DNA of 64,000 nt from Hyphomicrobiales bacterium (lineage in GTDB: Bacteria > Pseudomonadota > Alphaproteobacteria > Rhizobiales > Rhizobiaceae), in assembly GCA_900470805.1 (NCBI GenBank), contig UCCA01000003.1:186001-250000 (forward strand), given 5' to 3'. A program made the position numbers and the translations under genes. Under the pieces are notes generated by a model. That model saw only the letters and a list, made by a program, of their open reading frames with translations. It ran no database searches and was not told where the DNA came from. This document shows, piece by piece, positions 27,471-35,652 of the stretch; position 1 is the first letter of the stretch; each line of letters starts with the position of its first letter.

Positions 27471-27827
27471 ACTCATCTCCTTATCAAACCCGCGCTCCGC
27501 ATCGACTGTCTTAGAGTGAAGCATTCGCAGGCAATTACGCATGTCCCTTTCGGATCGAGGGTGAAAGTGATGCGCAAATGCGGATTTGGAAGAGCCAAAA
27601 TGTGATTTGATTGTGGCGCCTGGGTGGCTGAAATTCGATGTTGCTTTGGCGCAACAGACTATTTGTTAACCATAACGAGTGGTTAATCCATGAATACTTA
27701 TTTTACCTAATTATTTTCTTAACTAATACATACAACATCCGAGTATCGCTCGCAACAAGGGCAGCCATTTGTAAGGTCTGCCGACACGCCTATATAAGCA
27801 GCGCATAGGTTTGCGCGACGAAGAGGC
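27471..27827. promoter_or_regulatory. 357-base divergent intergenic region with a 7-7-7 palindrome
   Basis: This region is much more AT-rich than its surroundings and separates the outer-membrane protein gene (minus) from the FolM-like gene (plus). It contains no convincing gene. A perfect inverted repeat TTAACCA-N7-TGGTTAA lies at 27666-27672 and 27680-27686. The left arm is part of GTTAACCAT (27665-27673), which resembles the alphaproteobacterial CtrA half-site. No tRNA or small RNA gene could be recognised by eye. Confidence 0.5.
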
Positions 27828-28601
27828 ATGATTTTGAACGAGAAAAGACTTCGAACGGCACTGGTGACCGGCGCGGCGAAGAGAATAGGCAGGGCAATAG
27901 TCGAGGATCTTGCTGCAAACGGCTTCGCGGTCGCTGTGCATGCCAACCGTTCGATCGAGGCGGCCAAGGATTTGGTGGCGGAATTGCGGCAGAAGGGGTG
28001 TCAGGCCATCTCCCTGCAGGCGGATTTAAAAGATGCGGAAGCGACAAATAATCTTCTGGCGAGGGCATCCGAAGCGTTTGGACCGATCGATCTGCTGGTC
28101 AACAACGCCTCCGCCTTCCACAATGATTCGGCCCATCACTTCGATGCGGCTGCCTGGGACGATCATTTCGCGCTACACGTCCGCGCTCCGTCGATTCTTT
28201 CGGCGGCGTTTGCAAAGCAGCTGCCAGCGGATGACGCGGGTCTGATCGTCAACATCGTCGATCAGCGGGTCTGGGCGCTCAATCCCGGCTTCTATTCCTA
28301 TACGCTCTCCAAGGCGGCGCTGTGGACGGCGACGCAGACGATGGCGCAAAGCTTCGCGCCGCGCATCCGCGTCAACGCGATCGGCCCCGGCCCGACGGTT
28401 CGCAGTGCACGACAGAGCGAAGAGGACTTCCAGCAGCAGGTCGACGGCCTTATCATGAAGACAGGGCCGGGATTCGGCGAGTTCGGGCGGACGATCCGCT
28501 TCCTCTATGATACGCCCTCGATCACCGGCCAAATGATTGCCCTCGACGGCGGCCAGCATCTTGCCTGGCAGACGCCTGATGTGGCGGAGATTACGGAATG
28601 A
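27828..28601 (+). CDS. FolM-like short-chain reductase (pteridine/dihydromonapterin reductase type)
   Basis: A 257-residue SDR. It carries [11 protein letters not shown] for cofactor binding, NNASAFHND, and a C-terminal MKTGPGFGE...LDGGQHL. These features resemble E. coli FolM and pteridine reductases more than FabG-like enzymes: the normal catalytic serine region is replaced by [21 protein letters not shown], keeping Tyr and Lys but with Asp where Ser is expected, as in pteridine reductases. Dihydropteridine reduction is inferred, not shown. Its stop overlaps the start of uvrC (ATGA at 28598-28601), so it is co-expressed with DNA repair and phospholipid genes. Confidence 0.82.
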   Translation: MILNEKRLRTALVTGAAKRIGRAIVEDLAANGFAVAVHANRSIEAAKDLVAELRQKGCQAISLQADLKDAEATNNLLARASEAFGPIDLLVNNASAFHNDSAHHFDAAAWDDHFALHVRAPSILSAAFAKQLPADDAGLIVNIVDQRVWALNPGFYSYTLSKAALWTATQTMAQSFAPRIRVNAIGPGPTVRSARQSEEDFQQQVDGLIMKTGPGFGEFGRTIRFLYDTPSITGQMIALDGGQHLAWQTPDVAEITE

Positions 28602-30637
28602 ATTCAAGGAAGCTACCGGATGGTGGCGTTCTTTACGACGAAAACGACGAGACGGACGACGATATCGAGGTGGAAAGCGACAGCTCCGCCGCGCCGATTT
28701 CGTCTGCCATCGACTGGAACGAAGGCGGGACCGACAAAACAGGGCTCGTCGGCGCCGACCTGATCGCCGAGTTCGTCAAGCAGTTGCCAAACAGCCCCGG
28801 CGTCTACCGCATGTTCAATGAGGCCGGCGACGTGCTCTATGTCGGCAAGGCGCGCAGCCTGAAAAAGCGCGTCAGCAATTATGCGGTCGGGCGCGTCCAC
28901 TCCAACCGCATCGCGCAGATGGTGCGGCAGACGGCGCATATGGAGTTCGTGACGACACGGACCGAGATCGAGGCGCTTCTGCTGGAAGCGAATCTGATCA
29001 AGCGGTTGCGGCCGCGCTTTAACGTGCTTTTGCGCGACGACAAGTCGTTTCCCTATATCCTGATCGGCGGCGATCACCGGGCGCCCGCCATTCTGAAGCA
29101 TCGCGGCGCGCGGGCGCGCAAGGGCGATTACTTCGGCCCTTTCGCATCCGCCGGCGCCGTCGGTCGCACGATCAATTCGCTGCAACGCGCCTTCCTGATT
29201 CGCACCTGCACGGACAGCGTGTTCGAGACGCGGACGCGGCCCTGTCTGCTCTACCAGATCAAGCGCTGTTCGGCGCCCTGCACGCACGAGATCAGCGATG
29301 CTGGGTACGGCGAGCTGGTACAGGAGGCCAAGGACTTCCTTTCCGGCAAGAGCCAGAAGGTGAAGGCGCATATGGCCGAGGCGATGAACCAGGCGGCCGA
29401 GGAACTGGATTTCGAGCGCGCCGCCGTTTATCGCGACCGGCTGGCCTCGCTGTCGCATGTCTCCAGCCACCAAGGCATCAACCCGGCTGGCGTTGAGGAA
29501 GCCGATGTGTTCGCGATCTACCACGAAGGCGGCATTTCCTGCATCCAGGTGTTCTTCTTCCGCACCGGGCAGAACTGGGGCAACCGCGCCTACTTCCCCA
29601 AGGCGGATCCTCAACTGACCGGCGCCGAGGTGCTGAGCGCCTTCCTGGCGCAGTTCTACGACGACAAGCCGGTGCCGAAGCAGATCCTGCTTTCGGAGAC
29701 CGTCGACGAGATGGAGCTCTTGTCCGCCGCGCTCGGCGAGAAGGCGGGCCACAAGATTTCCGTGCTGGTGCCGCAACGTGGCGAGAAACGCGATCTGGTC
29801 GATCACGTGCTCGGCAACGCACGCGAGGCGCATGGGCGCAAGCTGGCCGAGACGGCGTCGCAATCTCGGCTGCTCGAGGGCTTCAAGGATACGTTCAAAC
29901 TGTCGTATGTGCCGCAGCGCGTCGAGATCTACGACAACTCCCATATCATGGGCACGAATGCCGTTGGTGGCATGGTGGTGGCGGGGCCGGAAGGCTTCGT
30001 GAAGAACCAGTACCGCAAATTCAACATCAAATCGACCGACATCACCCCGGGCGACGACTTCGGGATGATGCGTGAAGTGATGACGCGGCGGTTTTCGCGA
30101 CTGCTCAAGGAAGAGGGTATTCCGGATCGAAGCCAGCCGCTCGCGACCGCCGATGCGGCCGACATGCCCTTCCCTGCCTGGCCTGATGTGATCCTGATCG
30201 ACGGCGGCCAGGGACAGATGACAGCGGTGCGGGCGATTCTCGAGGAACTCGGAATTACCGACAGCGTCACCGCCATCGGCGTCGCCAAGGGTGTCGATCG
30301 CGACGCGGGACGCGAACGCTTCTTCCTGCCCGGCGGCGAGAGTTTCACCCTGCCGCCGCGCGATCCGGTGCTCTATTTCACCCAGCGCATGCGCGACGAG
30401 GCGCACCGCTTCGCCATCGGCTCGCACCGGGCGCGGCGCAAGAAGGAGATGATCAAGAACCCGCTCGACGAGATCGGTGGTATCGGCCCCTCACGCAAAC
30501 GTGCGTTGCTGCAGCACTTCGGGACCGCCAAGGCGGTGTCGCGGGCGGCATTCTCGGATCTGATGGCCGTCGAGGGGATTTCGGAAACGGTCGCCAAGCA
30601 GGTTTACAACCATTTTCACGATGACGCCGCGAAATAA
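28598..30637 (+). CDS. uvrC: Excinuclease ABC subunit C
   Basis: UvrC makes both incisions around DNA damage in nucleotide excision repair. The 679-residue protein has an acidic N-terminal extension of about 60 residues (rich in Asp and Glu), then a GIY-YIG nuclease domain ([20 protein letters not shown]), a UVR motif (about 260-295), the RNase H-like nuclease domain ([19 protein letters not shown]) and C-terminal helix-hairpin-helix repeats ([15 protein letters not shown]). All domains are intact. It overlaps the FolM-like gene by four bases; pgsA follows 110 bases downstream, as is common in proteobacteria. Confidence 0.97.
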   Translation: MNSRKLPDGGVLYDENDETDDDIEVESDSSAAPISSAIDWNEGGTDKTGLVGADLIAEFVKQLPNSPGVYRMFNEAGDVLYVGKARSLKKRVSNYAVGRVHSNRIAQMVRQTAHMEFVTTRTEIEALLLEANLIKRLRPRFNVLLRDDKSFPYILIGGDHRAPAILKHRGARARKGDYFGPFASAGAVGRTINSLQRAFLIRTCTDSVFETRTRPCLLYQIKRCSAPCTHEISDAGYGELVQEAKDFLSGKSQKVKAHMAEAMNQAAEELDFERAAVYRDRLASLSHVSSHQGINPAGVEEADVFAIYHEGGISCIQVFFFRTGQNWGNRAYFPKADPQLTGAEVLSAFLAQFYDDKPVPKQILLSETVDEMELLSAALGEKAGHKISVLVPQRGEKRDLVDHVLGNAREAHGRKLAETASQSRLLEGFKDTFKLSYVPQRVEIYDNSHIMGTNAVGGMVVAGPEGFVKNQYRKFNIKSTDITPGDDFGMMREVMTRRFSRLLKEEGIPDRSQPLATADAADMPFPAWPDVILIDGGQGQMTAVRAILEELGITDSVTAIGVAKGVDRDAGRERFFLPGGESFTLPPRDPVLYFTQRMRDEAHRFAIGSHRARRKKEMIKNPLDEIGGIGPSRKRALLQHFGTAKAVSRAAFSDLMAVEGISETVAKQVYNHFHDDAAK

Positions 30638-30747
30638 ACGGCGTCGGTCGCAAATTCCACGCAAACAGAGCGAAAAAACAGAAACAATGTTGACGCTTTG
30701 CACGCAAAGCCGTCATCTACCGACGCACCAATCTAGAGAAGCATTTC

Positions 30748-31338
30748 ATGGCATCGCGCGCATACAACATCCCCAACCTGCTGACCTACGGCCGTATCCT
30801 GGCTGTGCCGCTCATCGTTCTTTGCTTCTTTGTTGAAGGCAAGCTGTCGATCAGCAATACGGCCCGTTGGGTGGCGCTGTGGATTTTCGTCATCGCATCG
30901 CTGACCGATTTTCTCGACGGCTATCTCGCCCGCATCTGGAACCAGACGTCGAATATCGGCCGTATGCTCGACCCGATCGCCGACAAGCTGCTGGTGGCCT
31001 CGATCCTGCTGCTGGTGGCGGCCGATCAGACGATTGCCGGCTGGTCGCTCTGGGCTGCCATCACCATTCTTTGCCGTGAAATCCTGGTCTCGGGACTGCG
31101 CGAGTATCTGGCGGCGCTGAAGGTCAGCGTGCCGGTGACGCGGATCGCCAAGTGGAAGACCACCGTGCAGTTGGTAGCCATCGCCTTCCTGCTGGCCGGT
31201 CCCGCCGGCGACGAGATATTTCCCTATACGACGATGACCGGCATCGGCCTGCTGTGGATTGCCGCGATCCTGACAATCTACACCGGCTACGACTATTTTC
31301 GAGCCGGCATCAAGCACATCGTGGAAAACGACGAATGA
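30748..31338 (+). CDS. pgsA: CDP-diacylglycerol--glycerol-3-phosphate 3-phosphatidyltransferase
   Basis: Makes phosphatidylglycerol phosphate, the committed step to phosphatidylglycerol and cardiolipin, in the inner membrane. It has 196 residues with about five hydrophobic segments. The CDP-alcohol phosphotransferase motif is complete: DGYLAR-x8-GRMLDPIAD near 58-82. The N-terminus NIPNLLTYGRILAVP is characteristic of PgsA. The stop overlaps the moaD start (ATGA at 31335-31338), an arrangement known in rhizobia. Confidence 0.95.
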   Translation: MASRAYNIPNLLTYGRILAVPLIVLCFFVEGKLSISNTARWVALWIFVIASLTDFLDGYLARIWNQTSNIGRMLDPIADKLLVASILLLVAADQTIAGWSLWAAITILCREILVSGLREYLAALKVSVPVTRIAKWKTTVQLVAIAFLLAGPAGDEIFPYTTMTGIGLLWIAAILTIYTGYDYFRAGIKHIVENDE

Positions 31339-31589
31339 CCAAGCTTGTCTATTTCGCCTGGGTGCGCGAGCGGATCGGCAAGGCCGAGGAAGACATCACG
31401 CTCCCCGCCTCCGTCGTCACCGTCGCCGACCTGCTCGGCCATCTGCAGACGCTCGGCGAGGAATACGAGACCGCGCTGCAGTTTCCCGACGTGATCCGCG
31501 TGGCGCTCGATCAGGAGCATGTCGAGCACGACGAGCCGATCGGCGATGCGCGCGAGATCGGGATTTTTCCGCCGATGACGGGTGGGTGA
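31335..31589 (+). CDS. moaD: Molybdopterin synthase sulfur-carrier subunit
   Basis: MoaD is the ubiquitin-like small subunit of molybdopterin synthase; its C-terminal glycine carries the thiocarboxylate used to build the dithiolene. The protein is 84 residues and ends with the diagnostic Gly-Gly (PPMTGG). ATG at 31335 overlaps the pgsA stop. moaE lies 216 bases downstream, separated by a palindromic repeat; in most relatives these genes are closer. It works with MoaE at 31806 to supply the cofactor for enzymes such as the oxidoreductase at 21171-23309. Confidence 0.95.
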   Translation: MTKLVYFAWVRERIGKAEEDITLPASVVTVADLLGHLQTLGEEYETALQFPDVIRVALDQEHVEHDEPIGDAREIGIFPPMTGG

Positions 31590-31616
31590 CATGATGACGG
31601 TCGCGGCCTGGGGACA

Positions 31617-31764
31617 CCCCCCTCTGTCCTGCCGGACATCTCCCCCTCAAGGGGGGAGATCGGCTGGGCTTGACCGCTCGCTAAGACTTCAACGTTCTGC
31701 GGGGATGCCGCTACGAGTCGATCTCCCCACCTGTGGGGGAGATGCCCGGCAGGACAGAGGGGGG
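31617..31764. repeat. RIME-like rhizobial palindromic intergenic repeat
   Basis: A 148-base element bounded by 30-base terminal inverted repeats, 31617-31646 and 31735-31764, with one mismatch. The outer arms read CCCCCCTCTGTCCTGCCGG inwards and the mirror image on the right. Two inner hairpins, TCTCCCCC/GGGGGAGA (about 31640-31659) and ATCTCCCC/GGGGAGAT (31721-31743), give a mosaic of nested palindromes. It lies between moaD and moaE and contains no gene. It resembles the Rhizobium-specific intergenic mosaic elements (RIME) known from rhizobial genomes. As RNA it would fold into a very stable structure between the two reading frames. Confidence 0.85.
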
Positions 31765-31805
31765 CCGGCGCGGCACTCCCTCGCCGAGAAGCCGAAACCA
31801 CACTC

Positions 31806-32267
31806 ATGAGCATCTCCCCCATCATCCGCGTCCAGCGCGAGGATTTCGACCTCCAGGCCGAGATCGACGCGCTGAGCAAGGGCAATCCCGGCATCGGCGC
31901 GATCGTCACCTTCTCCGGGCTCTGCCGTGACGAAGGCGGGACGCTCGATGCGCTGGAGCTTGAACATTATCCCGGGATGGCCGAAGCCGAGATGACGCGG
32001 ATCGCCGATATGGCGATCGAGCGCTTCAAGCTTGTCGGGCTGACCGCGATCCATCGTTACGGCAAGATTGCCGCAGGCGAGAACATCGTGCTGGTGATTG
32101 CCGCCGCGCCACATCGGCAGGCCGCTTTCGACGGTGCGAGCTTCGTGATGGACTTCCTGAAGACATCGGCGCCGTTCTGGAAGAAGGAACATGCCAAGGA
32201 CGGGTCCGAGCGCAATTGGGTCGAAGCCAAGCACGCCGACGACGCAGCGCAGGACAAGTGGAAATAA
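31806..32267 (+). CDS. moaE: Molybdopterin synthase catalytic subunit
   Basis: MoaE, with MoaD, converts precursor Z to molybdopterin. It has 153 residues. Key parts are GAIVTFSGLCRDEG, LELEHYPGMAE, IHRYGKIAAGENIVLV, and FWKKEH with the active-site lysines. The start ATG at 31806 follows a palindromic repeat that separates it from moaD. Its stop (32265-32267) directly abuts the stop of the convergent LivH-like gene (32268-32270), with no terminator between them. Confidence 0.95.
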   Translation: MSISPIIRVQREDFDLQAEIDALSKGNPGIGAIVTFSGLCRDEGGTLDALELEHYPGMAEAEMTRIADMAIERFKLVGLTAIHRYGKIAAGENIVLVIAAAPHRQAAFDGASFVMDFLKTSAPFWKKEHAKDGSERNWVEAKHADDAAQDKWK

Positions 32268-33164
32268 TCAGGGGATCGCCCGCTCGCGCCGGCTGAGAAC
32301 CAGCAGCAGGATCAGCAGCGAGAAAACGACGAAGTCGCGCCACAGGAATGGCCCGTAGGCCGTCCACAGGGTTTCGACGAGGCCGAGCCCCGCCGCACCG
32401 CCGGCCGATTTCAACGGATCGGAATATCCCCCGACCGCTGCGACCATCAGCACCTTCAGGCCGAACATCAGGCCGGCGCCGAAATCCATCGTTCCGTAAT
32501 AGGTGGTCGAAAGGATGCCGCACAGTGTCGCCATCAGCACGGCTGCCGCATAGGCCACAAGGAAAACGCGGTTGGCGCTGGCGCCGCAGAGTTCGGCCGC
32601 CAACGGATCGTCGGTGACGGCGCGCCAGATGAGGCCCCATGAGGTTCGCTTGAGAATGAGCGCGCCCGATGCGACGAAGGCGCACATCAGCGCCGTGTTG
32701 ATCAGCTGGATCTGCGTCAGCACCACCTCGAAATCGCCGCTGCGCCAGAAGACGACGTGTTCGTTCAGCAACGGCGAGAGCCAGAGGCTGCGGCTGTTCG
32801 AGGCCAGACGCGCCGTTTCCATCAGCACGATGGTGATGCCGAGCGCGGCAACGATCACCGTGTTGGACGACCGGTGGACCAGCGGCAGCATGATCGAACG
32901 GCCGATCCATATCCCTGCCCCCATGGCGTAAAGCAACGCCGCGACCGCGCCGAAGGTGAGTGCCGCAGGCAGGATCAGCCAAAGCCTGTTGTAACCGACA
33001 TCGGTGAACAGCAGCAGCATCTGACCGGCGAAGGCGAAGATCGCGCCATAGGTTATATCCGCGCGCTTGGTGACGCCGAACGCGATGGCATAGCCGAAGG
33101 CCAGCGCTGCATAGAGCGCGGCGAGCGGTATGGCGTTTGCCAGTTGCTGTAGCAGATAGGCCAT
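32268..33164 (-). CDS. LivH-like branched-chain amino acid ABC permease (orphan)
   Basis: A 298-residue inner-membrane permease of the LivH/BPD type with about eight hydrophobic segments. The family EAA-like region is seen in SWGLIWRAVTDDPLAAELCGASANRVFL, and GLMFGLKVLMVAAVGGYSDPLKSAGGAAGLGLVETL is the typical LivH C-terminal part. The start at 33164 follows GGAG; the frame is open to 33200. No LivM, LivG, LivF or substrate-binding protein gene is nearby, so either the partners are encoded elsewhere or the protein works differently. It is divergent from the CGNR regulator, with a palindrome between, and may be its target. Confidence 0.88.
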   Translation of the reverse strand: MAYLLQQLANAIPLAALYAALAFGYAIAFGVTKRADITYGAIFAFAGQMLLLFTDVGYNRLWLILPAALTFGAVAALLYAMGAGIWIGRSIMLPLVHRSSNTVIVAALGITIVLMETARLASNSRSLWLSPLLNEHVVFWRSGDFEVVLTQIQLINTALMCAFVASGALILKRTSWGLIWRAVTDDPLAAELCGASANRVFLVAYAAAVLMATLCGILSTTYYGTMDFGAGLMFGLKVLMVAAVGGYSDPLKSAGGAAGLGLVETLWTAYGPFLWRDFVVFSLLILLLVLSRRERAIP

Positions 33165-33189
33165 AGAGAGCTCCGTCCTCGCAAAAATC

Positions 33190-33219
33190 ATAACTGGCAA
33201 AATTCGTTTTACCAGTTAT
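33190..33219. promoter_or_regulatory. Palindromic operator candidate between the LivH-like and CGNR genes
   Basis: ATAACTGG (33190-33197) and CCAGTTAT (33212-33219) are a perfect 8-bp inverted repeat. The inner bases continue with AAAA and TTTT around a central TTCG, so 12 of 13 pairs match. It sits in the 64-base gap between two divergent genes, overlapping where both promoters must lie. A dimeric regulator site is the simplest reading, with the adjacent CGNR protein the obvious candidate. Confidence 0.6.
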
Positions 33220-33228
33220 ATTTTCTCG

Positions 33229-33783
33229 ATGAACTTTTCCTGGACTGCCCATCGTTTCGCAGGCGGCGCACTGGCGCTCGATGTCGCCAACAGCGTCGTG
33301 CTCAGGCATGACGAGGCGCGTCGCGCCGATCGTTTCGATGTCGAGGCGCAACTGCTTTCCTTTCCGAAGGCGGCAGCGGAATATTCCGCCGAGCGCTCGA
33401 TTTTCGGTGACGTCGTGTTGACAATGCCCGAGGACAAGCAGGCGTTCATCGCGCTGCGCGAGGCGACGGATCGGTATTTTCGCAGCCGGGTGCTTTCCGG
33501 CCATCAAGGAGAGGCCCTGCTTGCCGATTTGCTGGAGGCGATTGCGCGGGTGCTGCGCGGCGGTTCGGCGGCCAATGGCGTGGACCGGGCGACGGCGCAT
33601 TCGGCGCTGAGGCTGATTGCTGCGCCTGAAAGCGAACGGATGAAGATCTGCGGCAATTGCGGCTGGCTGTTTCTCGACCGCAGCAAGAACAGGAGCCGCG
33701 TCTGGTGCGATATGACCGTCTGCGGCAATCGCGCCAAGGCGAGCCGCCATTACAGGCGGCGGAGAGAGGAGGATGCGCCATGA
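33229..33783 (+). CDS. CGNR zinc-finger (ABATE domain) putative transcriptional regulator
   Basis: A 184-residue protein of the ABATE/CGNR family. The N-terminal ABATE domain (about 1-130, with a LDVANSVV start) is thought to be a stress or ligand-sensing domain. The C-terminal CGNR zinc finger has C141, C144, C160 and C165 (CGNCGWLF...WCDMTVCGNRAKASRHYRR), followed by a basic tail suited to DNA binding. Such proteins are mostly uncharacterised presumed regulators. The start is 10 bases after the palindrome at 33190-33219. The stop overlaps the lipoprotein start (ATGA), so the two are coupled. Divergent from the LivH-like permease. Confidence 0.88.
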   Translation: MNFSWTAHRFAGGALALDVANSVVLRHDEARRADRFDVEAQLLSFPKAAAEYSAERSIFGDVVLTMPEDKQAFIALREATDRYFRSRVLSGHQGEALLADLLEAIARVLRGGSAANGVDRATAHSALRLIAAPESERMKICGNCGWLFLDRSKNRSRVWCDMTVCGNRAKASRHYRRRREEDAP

Positions 33784-34280
33784 GGGGGCTTAGGATCGCG
33801 GTGATCGTGGTGGCGGCAATGCTGGCGGGATGCCAGCGGGAGCCCGAGACGCTGGTTGATGTCAGCGGCCACATCTTCGTGTTCAACTATCGCGTAGCCA
33901 TCGCAACCTATCTGGTGACGCTGAACAAGAAGGCACCGATACCGGAGGGAGCCATGGCGATTGCCGAGTTCGAAAATCCGGCGGGCGGCGATCCGCTTGT
34001 CGTCAACGAGAAGATCTTTCCAGCCTGGGACAAGATCACGCTGCAGAGCCCACCCGTGCACTGCGTCAAGGAGAACCGACCCTATTCCGTCGCCATACGG
34101 CTGGTCGATGCATCGGGAAAGACACTGCAGAGCCTGAAGACGATGGTGACGTCGGATACCGATCAATCAGTGATGCCGGCCAAACCGCTGGTGGTCGGGC
34201 CGCTCTACACGAAGAACCCCGAAGTGTTCAAACCCGACGGCACGGTGGACTACGGTCTGGATGCAGCCTGCCAAAGTTGA
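33780..34280 (+). CDS. Predicted lipoprotein of unknown function
   Basis: A 166-residue protein. The N-terminal signal peptide ends with the lipobox LAGC (cysteine at about residue 18), so it is predicted to be lipid-anchored in the periplasm. There are no recognised domains. The mature part is mostly beta and has one further pair of cysteines (PVHCVKENRPY and the C-terminal AACQS) that could form a disulfide. The ATG at 33780 overlaps the stop of the CGNR gene by four bases, so its expression is tied to that regulator. I cannot assign a role. Confidence 0.8.
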   Translation: MRGLRIAVIVVAAMLAGCQREPETLVDVSGHIFVFNYRVAIATYLVTLNKKAPIPEGAMAIAEFENPAGGDPLVVNEKIFPAWDKITLQSPPVHCVKENRPYSVAIRLVDASGKTLQSLKTMVTSDTDQSVMPAKPLVVGPLYTKNPEVFKPDGTVDYGLDAACQS

Positions 34281-34296
34281 TTAGGCCCGTGACGTG

Positions 34297-34324
34297 AAAA
34301 AGCCGGAGCGATGCCCCGGCTTTC
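34297..34324. terminator. Terminator between the lipoprotein gene and ndk
   Basis: AGCCGG/CCGGCT arms (34301-34306 and 34316-34321) have AAAA to the left and TTTCT to the right. The minus-strand reading gives ndk a stem followed by a T-run; it may work in both directions. Confidence 0.65.
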
Positions 34325-34367
34325 TGAATCAAGTCAATGCGTTCGGCGTCTCCGCTGAACTCTTGAA

Positions 34368-34790
34368 TCAGCCAACGATTTCGGTGGCCGAGAACCAGTA
34401 GGTGATTTCTTCGGCAGCGGTTTCAGGAGCATCCGAGCCGTGAACCGAGTTCTCGCCGATCGACAGGGCGAACTGCTTGCGGATCGTGCCTTCGTCAGCA
34501 TTGGCCGGGTTGGTTGCGCCCATGATTTCGCGGTTCTTCAGGATGGCGCCTTCGCCTTCCAGAACCTGAACGATGGTCGGGCCGGACGTCATGCCTTCAA
34601 CCAGTTCGCCGAAGAAAGGACGATCCTTGTGAACGGCGTAGAAGCCTTCGGCTTCGCGCTTGCTCATCCATACCCGCTTGGAAGCGACGACGCGCAGGCC
34701 GTTGTCTTCGAATACCTTGGTGATGGCGCCCGTCAGGTTGCGCTTGGTGGCGTCGGGCTTGATCATCGAGAAGGTGCGTTCAATCGCCAT
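34368..34790 (-). CDS. ndk: Nucleoside diphosphate kinase
   Basis: Exchanges terminal phosphates among nucleoside di- and triphosphates. The protein is 140 residues, a normal bacterial length. It starts [17 protein letters not shown], and the phosphorylated histidine is H117 in NSVHGSDA. Codon use is highly biased, as expected for an abundant protein. It stands alone on the minus strand and is divergent from the DinB-like gene. Confidence 0.97.
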   Translation of the reverse strand: MAIERTFSMIKPDATKRNLTGAITKVFEDNGLRVVASKRVWMSKREAEGFYAVHKDRPFFGELVEGMTSGPTIVQVLEGEGAILKNREIMGATNPANADEGTIRKQFALSIGENSVHGSDAPETAAEEITYWFSATEIVG

Positions 34791-34994
34791 TGTAATAATC
34801 CTCAGTTATCGGGGAAAAGTGGGCGGTGTTTACCCGTCCGATAGCCTGAAAACAAGGGGGCAACGGTAATTTCACGCGCCCGTCACAGAGCGGGACGCCG
34901 GATGGCGGTTCATGTCGATTTTTCATGAGGCCATCAACCACTTTGGTTTCAAACCGCGCTAAGGTCGAAGCAGATCAATCGCATGAGGGCCGAA

Positions 34995-35510
34995 ATGCTG
35001 AAGCAGTACAGGATGTTTGCGGACTACAACCGCTGGGCCAATGCCCTCGTTTATGGCGCTGCTGCGGAACTGACGGATGAGGAGTATCGCGAAAATCGCG
35101 GCGCCTTCTTCGGTTCCATGCACGCAACGCTCAATCACATCCTTTCCGCCGATCGCATCTGGATGAAGCGCTTTACCGGCCAGGGAGATGCACCGACGAC
35201 GCTTGACGGCATCCTTTACGATGACCTTGCCGAACTGCGTGCAGCGCGCGATCGCGAGGACAAGCGGATCGCCGATTGGATCGATACGCTCGACGAACCG
35301 GCGCTCTCCCGCACCTTCAGCTACACGCCGGTATCGCGCCCGGGAGAGATCACGCAGCCGCTGTGGCCGGCGCTATCGCATCTCTTCAACCACCAGACGC
35401 ATCACCGTGGCCAATGTCACATGACGCTGACATCGCTCGGCAAACCCAGCCTAGCGCTTGATATCAGCTACTTCCTGCACAGCGACGGCAAGCGGTGGCT
35501 GAGCCCGTGA
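34995..35510 (+). CDS. DinB/DfsB family protein
   Basis: A 171-residue four-helix-bundle protein of the DinB superfamily. The metal-binding histidines are visible in LNHILSADRIW and in LFNHQTHHRGQ (with the third histidine there). Members include thiol-dependent transferases (bacillithiol, mycothiol) and many proteins of unknown function. I chose ATG at 34995, since GAGG at 34985-34988 has correct spacing; an ATG at 34983 would add four residues. It is divergent from ndk, and the GGDEF gene follows. Confidence 0.85.
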   Translation: MLKQYRMFADYNRWANALVYGAAAELTDEEYRENRGAFFGSMHATLNHILSADRIWMKRFTGQGDAPTTLDGILYDDLAELRAARDREDKRIADWIDTLDEPALSRTFSYTPVSRPGEITQPLWPALSHLFNHQTHHRGQCHMTLTSLGKPSLALDISYFLHSDGKRWLSP

Positions 35511-35652
35511 CGTCAAGAACGCGTTAACCGCATTCAGCGAATGACGAATGCCAATTTACTCGGAAAAGCTGCAAATTCAGCTCATCTTAAACAGTAGACT
35601 GCATAGAAAGGGAGACCAAGGCCGGACAGGGCCGACGAGCGAGGGATTGATC

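Noticed and set aside
28613..30427. Open frame of 604 codons opposite uvrC
   Set aside because: Antisense shadow of uvrC with no recognisable domains.
32026..33750. Open frame of 574 codons on the minus strand across moaE, the LivH-like gene and the CGNR gene
   Set aside because: Spans three better-supported genes in another frame; the translation is Arg-rich shadow sequence.
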